From CAVSEK01 sp963726975 (lineage in GTDB: Bacteria; Actinomycetota; Actinomycetes; Mycobacteriales; SCTD01): a DNA stretch of 64,000 nucleotides. The translations under genes were made by a program, and so were the position numbers. Positions 57,350 through 64,000 of this stretch are shown piece after piece. The stretch covers positions 1 through 64,000 of the forward strand of contig CAVSEK010000006.1 in NCBI GenBank assembly GCA_963726975.1, given 5' to 3'. The notes below the pieces were generated by a model. The model saw only the letters and a program-made list of their open reading frames with translations. It was not told the origin of the DNA and searched no databases. How positions within the stretch are numbered: position 1 is the stretch's first letter; the number at the start of each line of letters is the position of its first letter.

Positions 57350-58470
57350 CACGCGCTCCCCTCCAGCAGTCCGGCCCGCGGGTCGTCGGGCTGCGCCTGC
57401 GCGTACGCCCGCAGGGCCGCCGCCGCGGCCTCCGGCAGCCGCGCCGGCACCGCCACGTCGACGGTCACGAGCAGGTCCCCCACGCCGCTGCGGGTGGGCA
57501 CCCCGCGGCCGCGCACCCGGAACGTACGGCCCGAGGCGGTCCCCGGCGGCAGCTTCAGCGTGACGCCGGCCCCGTCCGGGGTCGGGACGCGCACCTCCGC
57601 GCCGAGGACGGCCTCCGGGAAGGTGATCGGGACGGAGAGCGTCACGGCGTCGCCCTTGCGGCCGAACAACCGGTGGGGCGTGACGTGGACGACGACGAAC
57701 AGGTCGCCCGCGGGCCCGCCGCGCTCGCCGGCGCCGCCGCGGCCGGCGACACGCACCCGCTGGCCGTCCTCGACGCCCGCCGGGACGCGCACCGTGAGGG
57801 TGCGCTCCTGGCTCGTGGTGCCGCCCCCCGCGCAGGTGGGGCACGGCGTCTCGACCACGCGGCCGGTGCCGCGGCAGGCGGCGCACGGCTCGGCGAAGGC
57901 GAACCCGCCCTGGTTGCGGTGGAGCATGCCCTGGCCGCCGCAGACGCCGCAGGCCCGCGGCTGCGTGCCGGGCGCGGCCCCGCTCCCGCGGCAGGTGCCG
58001 CAGGTGCCCGTGGTGGTGAGGCGCAACGGGACGGTGACGCCCCGCAGCGCGTCGAGGAAGTCCAGCGTCGCGCTGGCCTCGACGTCCTCGCCGCGGCGCG
58101 GGCGGGCGGCCGAGCGCCCGCCCCCGCCGCCGCCGAACAGGCCGCCGAAGACGTCGCCGACGCCCCCGCCGGCCCGCCCGAACAGGTCGCCGAGGTCGAA
58201 GGGCGACCCGCCGCCCGCGGACCGGCCGCCCGCCGGTCCGCGGCCGAACAGGCTGCGCTGCTCGTCGTACTCCCGGCGCTTGGCGTCGTCGGAGAGCACG
58301 TCGTAGGCCTCGGAGACCGCCTTGAAGCGCTCCTCGCCGCCCGGGTTGGTGTCGGGGTGCAGGTCGCGCGCGAGCTTGCGGTAGGCCTTCTTGATGTCGG
58401 CCGCGGAGGCGTCCTTGGCGACGCCGAGCGTCGCGTAGTGGTCCTTCTCCACCGAGTCGCGCGCGCTCAC
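57349..58470 (-). CDS. dnaJ: DnaJ, Hsp40 co-chaperone
   Basis: 373 residues, type I. J-domain with HPD in LARDLHPDTNPGG; Gly/Phe-rich linker (GRAGGGVGDVFGGLFGGGGG); four zinc motifs CGTCRGSG, CGVCGGQG, CAACRGTG and CPTCAGGG; then the C-terminal substrate domains. Delivers substrates and stimulates DnaK ATPase. GTG at 58470, one base after the grpE stop. Confidence 0.97.
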   Translation of the reverse strand: MSARDSVEKDHYATLGVAKDASAADIKKAYRKLARDLHPDTNPGGEERFKAVSEAYDVLSDDAKRREYDEQRSLFGRGPAGGRSAGGGSPFDLGDLFGRAGGGVGDVFGGLFGGGGGGRSAARPRRGEDVEASATLDFLDALRGVTVPLRLTTTGTCGTCRGSGAAPGTQPRACGVCGGQGMLHRNQGGFAFAEPCAACRGTGRVVETPCPTCAGGGTTSQERTLTVRVPAGVEDGQRVRVAGRGGAGERGGPAGDLFVVVHVTPHRLFGRKGDAVTLSVPITFPEAVLGAEVRVPTPDGAGVTLKLPPGTASGRTFRVRGRGVPTRSGVGDLLVTVDVAVPARLPEAAAAALRAYAQAQPDDPRAGLLEGSA

Positions 58471-58471
58471 G

Positions 58472-59144
58472 TCAGGCCTCCGGGGCGTCCGGGGCCGCCG
58501 CCGGGGCCGGCGCGCCGGGCTCGGCGACGACGACCTTGGCGGCCCGCAGCACCCGGCCCGACGTGGTCCGGTAGCCGGGGGAGAAGACCTGCACGCAGGT
58601 CGCCACCGTCGCGGTGGGCTCCTCCGGCGCCTGCATGACGGCCTCGTGGACCTGCGGGTCGAAGGCGTCGCCCGGCGCGCCGTAGCGCTCCACGCCGGCC
58701 TTGGCCACGACCGCCTCGAGCCCCTCCCCGACGACCTTGAAGGCGCCGTCGAGGTCGCCGTGCTCGCGGGCCCGGTCGACGTCGTCGAGCAGCGGCAGCA
58801 GCCGCTCCACGACCTGCGCCGCCGCGACCTCGGCCAGCGCCGCGGTGTCGCGGGCGACCCGCTTGCGGTAGTTGGCGTACTCCGCGCTCACCCGCTGCAG
58901 GTCGGCGGTGAGCTCGGCCACCGCGTCGCCCGGGGACTGCTCGCCCGCGGCCGGCTCAGCGGCGTCGCCCGGCCCGGCGGAGGGCGCCTCGTCAGCGCCC
59001 GTCCGCCGGGGCCGCGGCCTCGCGCGGCGCGCCGGTCTGCGGGTCGATCCGCCGCTTGTCGCGCACGACGACGCGCTCGGGGTCGGCCGGCCGTCCAGGA
59101 GCGTCTGGCGTGTCGGTGTCGCGCAGGTCGGGCTGGTCGCTCAC
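58472..59144 (-). CDS. grpE: GrpE nucleotide-exchange factor, one frameshift
   Basis: About 223 residues. The GTG at 59144 overlaps the dnaK stop (GTGA) and opens a variable N-terminus (MSDQPDLRDTDTPDAPG). One extra base near 58993 throws the frame onto a TGA; the downstream frame resumes with ADEAPSAGPGDAAEP, the coiled coil (AELTADLQRVSAEYANYRKR) and the GrpE core LLPLLDDVDRAREHGD, ending ATCVQVFSPGYRTTSGRVLR. Exchanges ADP for ATP on DnaK. An essential operon member, so the shift is probably a sequence error. Confidence 0.93.
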
Positions 59145-60980
59145 TTGCCGTCCTCGTCGACCACCTCGGCGTCCACGACGCCGTCGTCGGGGGCGCCGGG
59201 CGCGCCCGCGGCCCCGGGACCGCGGCGTCCGTGCGCGGACCCGGCGTACAGGCCGGCGCCGAGCTCGGAGGTCTTGGTCGCCAGCTTCTCGGCCGCGCTC
59301 TTGACCGCCTCGGTGTCGCTGCCGCCCAGGGCGCTGCGCAGCTCGCTGAGCAGCTCCTCCGCGGCGCTCTTGCCGTCGGCGTCGAGCTTGTCGCCGTTCT
59401 CCCCGAGGAACTTCTCGGTCTGGAAGACCAGCGCGTCGGCCGAGTTGCGGGTCTCCGCCTCGTCGCGACGGCGCTTGTCCTCCTCGGCGTACTCCTCCGC
59501 CTCGCGCATCATGCGCTCGACCTCGTCCTTGGGCAGCGCGCTGCCGCCGGAGATGGTCATGCGCTGCTCCTTGCCCGTCCCCAGGTCCTTGGCGGAGACG
59601 TGCACGATGCCGTTGGCGTCGATGTCGAAGACGACCTCGATCTGCGGCACGCCGCGCGGCGCCGGCGGCAGGCCGGTCAGCTCGAACATGCCGAGCTTCT
59701 TGTTGTAGGCGGCCATCTCGCGCTCGCCCTGGAAGACCTGGATCTGCACCGACGGCTGGTTGTCGTCGGCCGTGGTGAAGACCTCGGAGCGCTTGGTCGG
59801 GATGGTCGTGTTGCGCTCGATGAGCTTGGTCATGATGCCGCCCTTGGTCTCGATGCCCAGGGACAGCGGGGTGACGTCGAGCAGCAGGACGTCCTTGACC
59901 TCGCCCTTGAGCACGCCGGCCTGCAGCGCGGCGCCGATGGCGACGACCTCGTCGGGGTTGACGCCCTTGTTGGGCTCCTTGCCGCCGGTGAGCTCGCGGA
60001 CGAGGTCGGAGACGGCCGGCATGCGGGTCGAGCCGCCGACGAGCACGACGTGGTCGATGTCGCCGACCTTGACCCCGGCGTCCTTGACGGCCTGGTTGAA
60101 CGGGCCCTTGGTCCGGTCGAGCAGGTCCTGGGTGAGCCGCTGGAACTCCGCGCGGGTGATCGTCACGTCGAGGTGCAGCGGGCCCTCGGGGCTGGCGGTG
60201 ATGTAGGGCAGGTTGACCGTCGTGCTCTGCGACGCGCTGCAGCTCGATCTTGGCCTTCTCGGCCGCCTCGCGCAGCCGCTGCATCGCCATCTTGTCCTTG
60301 GACAGGTCGATGCCGTTGTTGCTGAGCATGAACTGCTTGCTCAGGTGCGAGACGAGGCGCTCGTCCCAGTCGTCGCCGCCGAGGCGGTTGTCGCCGGAGG
60401 TCGCCTTGACCTCGATGACGCCGTCGCCGATCTCGAGCAGCGACACGTCGAAGGTGCCGCCGCCGAGGTCGAAGACCAGGATGGTCTGCTCCTTCTCGCC
60501 CTTGTCGAGGCCGTACGCCAGCGCCGCCGCCGTCGGCTCGTTGACGATGCGCAGCACGTTGAGCCCGGCGATCTCGCCGGCCTCCTTGGTGGCCTGGCGC
60601 TCGGCGTCGGAGAAGTAGGCCGGCACGGTGATGACCGCGTCGGTGACGGTGTCGCCGAGGTAGGCCTCGCTGTCGCGCTTGAGCTTCTGCAGGACGAAGG
60701 CGCTGATCTGCTGCGGGGTGAAGCCCTTGCCGTCGAGCTCCTGCTTCCAGTCGGTGCCCATGTGGCGCTTGACCGACCGGACGGTGCGCTCGACGTTGGT
60801 CACGGCCTGGCGCTTGGCGACCTCGCCGACGAGGACCTCGCTGTTGTTCTTGGCGAAGGCCACGATCGAGGGGGTCGTGCGCGCGCCCTCGGCGTTGGCG
60901 ATGACCGTGGGCTCGCCGCCCTCGAGGACGGCGACGCAGGAGTTGGTGGTGCCGAGGTCGATGCCGACGGCTCGTGCCAT
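59141..60980 (-). CDS. dnaK: DnaK, Hsp70 chaperone, one frameshift
   Basis: About 612 residues. ATPase domain: GIDLGTTNSCVAVLEGG, VFDLGGGTFDVSLLEIG, VLVGGSTRMPAVSDLV. Substrate domain: DVTPLSLGIETKGGIMTKLI, and DIDANGIVHVSAKD. The C-terminal tail ends DAEVVDEDGK. One extra base near 60239 breaks the frame between KIEL and the following STTVNLPYITASPEG; both flanks are perfect DnaK. Because DnaK is needed for growth in many actinobacteria, I take this as a sequencing error. Headed by two HAIR-like sites around its promoter. ATG at 60980. Confidence 0.97.
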
Positions 60981-61016
60981 GGGTGCGTCTCCAGGGGTGC
61001 GTGGGTGGTGCTCGGG

Positions 61017-61035
61017 TTGAGCGCTCGCGGCTCAT
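61017..61035. promoter_or_regulatory. HAIR-like HspR operator 1 of dnaK
   Basis: TTGAGC-N7-GCTCAT, 37 bases upstream of the dnaK ATG, overlapping the candidate -10. Confidence 0.7.
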
Positions 61036-61061
61036 GATGCCGACACCTGGACAACCGTCAA
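61033..61061 (-). promoter_or_regulatory. Candidate dnaK promoter
   Basis: Minus-strand -35 TTGACG (61056-61061), 17-base spacer, -10-like ATCATG (61033-61038), between the two HAIR-like repeats. The -35 is strong, the -10 weak. Confidence 0.5.
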
Positions 61062-62891
61062 ACCGGCTTGAGCCTTCCCGGCTCAGTTCCCTCTCTTCGC
61101 CAGGAGGGCTCGACCGCGCGCGCGGCGGAGGCGCGGCGTACGGCCCGGCGGAGCAGGCCGCTCGAGGAGGCCAGCGGCGAGGGCCAGACGAGGAACGCCT
61201 CGGCCTCCAGCGCCGCCAGCATCACCCGCGGCAGGTCGCGGGCAGCCGGGTAGCAGACGTAGCGCGGCTCCCAGGTCGGGCGGAACTTGGCGTTGAAGCG
61301 GTAGAGCGACTCGATCTGGAACCAGCGCGAGGCGAAGACGAGCAGCGACCGCCAGCCGCGCAGCAGCGGGCCGGCACCGAGCCGCTCGCCGTGCTCGAGC
61401 GCCTGGCGGAAGACCGCGAAGTTGAGCGACAGCCGGCGCACGCCGAGCTGCGGCGCCGGCCTGCAGGGCCCTGACGATGAGCAGCTCGTTGAGCCCGTTC
61501 TCGGCGTCGCGGTCGCGCCGCATGAGGTCCAGCGACAGCCCGTCGCGCTCCCCAGGGCACGAAGTGCAGCAGCGCGCGCAGCACGCCGTCCTGCTCGGCG
61601 GTGACCAGGACGCAGGCAGTCGTCCGCCGGGCTCGCCGAAGCGGCCCAGCGCCATGGAGAAGCCGCGCTCGGTGCCGCCGCCGCGCCAGGCGGCGGCGAC
61701 CCGCGTGACCTCGCGCGCGCTCGGCCGGGTCGATGTCGGCCACCCGGCGGACCCGGGTCGGTCACGCCGGCGCGCTCGACCCGCGCGACCGCCTGGCGCA
61801 CGCCGCGCATCGTCGCGGCCCTGCAGGGTGAAGTCCGTCGACCTCGACGACCGCCTCGTCGCCGATCTCCAGCGACCCGCAGGCCGGCCCGCCGGTAGGC
61901 CGTGCCGCCCTGCTCGCCGCAGCCCATGACGGCCGGCACCCAGGCGTGCTCGTCCGCGAGCCGCAGGAAGGCCGCGATCGCCCCCGGCCAGGCCTCCGGG
62001 TCGCCGATCGGGTCGCCGCTGGCCAGCGCCACTCCCGACACGACCCGGTAGGCGACGGCCGCCTTGCCGGTCGGCGACCAGACCACCGACTTGTCGCGGC
62101 GCAGCGCGAAGTAGCCGAGCGAGTCGCGGCCGCCGTGCCGCTCGAGCAGGGCGCGGAGCCGCAGCTCGTCGTCGGCGGTGAGCAACGGGCGCGGCTCGGC
62201 CGGGCGCAGCGCCAGGTAGGCGGGCACCAGCGCGGTGAGCGCTCCGAGCGCCGGCCAGGGTGAAGGAGACGACGTCGGTGTCGCGGTCGGAGCGGAAGCC
62301 AGCGGCCCGGTCACGCCGACCAGCCCGAGCAGGACGTGCCGCAGCTGCGCCGACCAGCGAGGGGCCGCCGACCACGCTCGTCCAGCCGCAGCCGGACGAC
62401 AGCCAGCCCGAGCAGCACGCTGACGCCGGCGAGCAGGACCAGAGCGCGCCGGCGGCCCGCCAGCGCGTGCGCGGGTCGCTGCAGGGCGTAGAACTCCGGC
62501 GCCAGGCGACCAGGCCGACGAGCAGGACGGCCGGAGACGACCGGCCTCCTCGACGTCCAGGCCCTTGACGACGTGCAGCACGACGCTGGCCGCGAGCAGC
62601 GCGACGACCGCCCGCCAGGCCCGCCGCTTGCGCCGGCGCAGGGCGTGGGCGAGCAGCAGCAGCAGGACGCCGGCGACCGACGGTGGCGCTGGCGGCGGCG
62701 TGGGTCAGCGCGCCCGGGCACCACGGTGGTGAGGGCCTGCACGCGCGGGCCGGCTGGCCCGGGTCAGCGCGCTGGCGAGGTCGAGCACGCCCGCGCCGGC
62801 CGTGAGCAGGCCGGCCACGGGCGGGACCCACCGGCCGCGGGTGGTCGGTCGGCGGCGTCGCGCGTACGGGTGCGGCGGTGGAGGCGGTCAT
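61058..62891 (-). CDS. Phosphatidylglycerol lysyltransferase-like (DUF2156) membrane protein, multiply frameshifted
   Basis: About 600 residues after repair of many indels between 61430 and 62750. Several N-terminal membrane helices (VQALTTVVPGALTHAASATV onward) lead to a C-terminal GNAT-type domain: YFALRRDKSVVWSPTGKAAV, RFNAKFRPTWEPRYVCYP and LLAALEAEAFLVWPSPLA. This is the MprF/LysX C-terminal catalytic type that aminoacylates phosphatidylglycerol, lowering surface charge. ATG at 62891 inferred to overlap the previous stop as ATGA. The HAIR 2 site of dnaK is inside its 3' end. Confidence 0.75.
61068..61086. promoter_or_regulatory. HAIR-like HspR operator 2 of dnaK
   Basis: TTGAGC-N7-GCTCAG, 51 bases upstream of operator 1 and just upstream of the -35. 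It lies within the last codons of the preceding gene. Confidence 0.7.
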
Positions 62892-63522
62892 GCGGCGCCG
62901 CCCCCGGGAGCGGACCGGCGGACCGGCAGGACCGGGCTCCGGCCCCAGCGCGAGGCCGAGCGAGAGGGCGAACACGTGACCCCAGGAGGTGAAGGTGGGC
63001 GCGCGGACGAGCAGCGGGACGACGACGAGGGCCGCCGCCGGCAGGACCCAGCGGGCGGGCCGTCGGGGGCGCGCCACCAGCAGGCAGCCCAGCACGGACA
63101 GGGCTCCGTAGCTCAGGCCGACGTCGACGGCCGAGCGCACGTCGACCGGCGCCACCCCGGGCAGCAGGTCGGCCTCGAGCAGCGCGGCGACGAGCAGGCT
63201 GGCCAGCGCGTGCCCGGCGGCGAACACGGCGACCAGCCGGCGGGAGCCCAGCACGAGCTCGCCGACCGCCAGCAGCGGCCCGTCGACCAGCACGACCGGC
63301 AGCGCCGGCGGGACCACGACCAGCGCGCTGGTGACCAGCACGTCCCAGCGGCCGTCCTCGAGGTTGTCCAGGTTGGTGGACGCCGCGTGCAGCACGGCGC
63401 TGCGCGTGCCGGGGTCGACGAGGCGCAGGCCAGGCCGTGGCGACGACCACCGCGGCCACGTACGCGCACGTCACCGGCAGCCGACGGGCCACCCGGGGGA
63501 GGCGGCGCCGGGGCCCGGTCAC
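62888..63522 (-). CDS. Rhomboid-like membrane protein, frameshifted
   Basis: About 210 residues. Helices with VTCAYVAAVVVATAW, GHALASLLVAALLEADLLPG, VDVGLSYGALSVLGCLLVA and SWGHVFALSLGLALG. The Gly-Leu-Ser-Tyr-Gly and late His positions resemble the rhomboid Ser/His dyad in degenerate Rhomboid_2-type proteins; whether it is a protease is uncertain. The GTG at 63522 overlaps the esterase stop (GTGA). Frameshifts near 63430 and near 62900 are inferred. Confidence 0.6.
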
Positions 63523-64000
63523 CCGGGCCCGGCTGCGGGCGGCGCCATCCGCGGGAGCGCCCAGGCCAGCGCGTCGGCGAGGGCGGGGCGCCAGACCCGG
63601 AAGGTGTGGCCGCCCGGCCGCTCCTGCAGCTGCACGTCGAGCCCCCGGCCGCGCAGCACCGGCGCCAGTCGCTCCAGCCCGGGCCGCACCGCGTCGTCGC
63701 CCGTGCCGGTGTCCAGCCACACCCGGGTGGCCGGGGAGCGGGACATGGTCGGGGCGTACGTCCGGGGCGTGTCCGCCGGGGCGAGCCGCCCGGCCGCCGG
63801 GCCGTAGAGCGCGACGAGCCCGCCGCGGTGGGTGGGCTCGACGAGGCCGGAGAGGTCGAGCACGGTCGCGACCCGGTCGCGGTGCTTCAGGCCCAGGTCC
63901 AGCGCGCAGAAGCCACCGGCCGACATGCCCGCCAGGGCGCGCGACCGTCGCGCGTCGCGATGGTCCGCAGCGCGCCGTCGACCGTGGGCACGAGCTGCTG
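63519..64000 (-). CDS. Esterase (putative esterase D-like family), cut by window end, frameshifted
   Basis: Only the C-terminal part is present. Nucleophile elbow GMSAGGFCALDLGLKHRD, then an Asp in TRVWLDTGTGDD and the His in ERPGGHTFRVWRPALAD: an esterase-D/feruloyl-esterase-type alpha/beta hydrolase. A frameshift near 63935 separates the elbow from the upstream VPTVDGALRTIATRDGR. The N-terminus lies beyond the window. First visible gene of a coupled operon with the rhomboid-like and lysyltransferase-like genes. Confidence 0.7.
   Translation of the reverse strand, partial: AARAHGRRRAADHRDARRSRALAGMSAGGFCALDLGLKHRDRVATVLDLSGLVEPTHRGGLVALYGPAAGRLAPADTPRTYAPTMSRSPATRVWLDTGTGDDAVRPGLERLAPVLRGRGLDVQLQERPGGHTFRVWRPALADALAWALPRMAPPAAGPG

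Overview
The window comes from a very GC-rich actinobacterium. The support is strong third-position G/C bias, frequent GTG starts, stop/start overlaps of the GTGA type, an HspR-type dnaK-grpE-dnaJ-hspR operon, a WS/DGAT acyltransferase and HxlR/MarR/TetR regulators. I cannot fix the genus; a soil-type lineage near Geodermatophilales, Frankiales or Motilibacterales is a guess.

Layout. 1-2715: two related IS256-family elements head to tail; the first is frameshifted, the second lacks its left end. 2944-6141: a 3.2-kb accessory segment bounded by a 42-bp direct repeat of the 3' half of tRNA-Arg(ACG). It holds an AlbA_2/Schlafen-type ATPase gene and an unrecognised gene, and no integrase. 6.2-19.7 kb: chromosomal genes (CBS protein, GNATs, HAD phosphatase, EamA exporter, thioesterase, HtrA-like protease, pirin, SbcCD, WS/DGAT). 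19.9-22.5 kb: a secreted glycosidase-like protein with five FnIII domains. 22.6-28.3 kb: tRNA-Ser(GCT), two SDRs, a thiolase, an MFS carrier and an alpha-methylacyl-CoA racemase, a lipid or branched-acyl-CoA theme. 28.3-36.5 kb: envelope genes (GT-C-like membrane protein, alpha/beta hydrolase, VanY-type peptidase, two DUF202 proteins), regulators and a DHA2 exporter divergent from its HxlR regulator. 36.7-45.9 kb: a PRC-barrel operon, DUF4214 protein, MOSC, rhodanese, LacI regulator, NYN nuclease, NmrA-like protein, tRNA-Ser(TGA) and small secreted proteins. 46.0-50.6 kb: a large secreted Ig-like repeat protein and a FluC fluoride-channel pair. 50.65-53.63 kb: a secreted esterase and an SDR bracketed by 43-bp inverted repeats. 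53.6-61.1 kb: the heat-shock block clpB, marR, hspR, dnaJ, grpE, dnaK with three HAIR-like HspR operators. 61.1-64.0 kb: a lysyltransferase-like membrane protein, a rhomboid-like protein and an esterase cut by the window edge.

Quality. At least sixteen genes carry single-base frameshifts, including dnaK and grpE. Many are one extra base; several are a missing C or G in a homopolymer. Because conserved housekeeping genes are hit, I read most as sequencing or assembly errors. Coordinates of such genes span the inferred whole gene.

The most interesting items are the tRNA-bounded AlbA_2 island, the 43-bp repeat-bracketed cassette, the variant HAIR circuit, the helically phased boxes before the HtrA-like protease, and the coupled small-membrane-protein/PRC-barrel operon.
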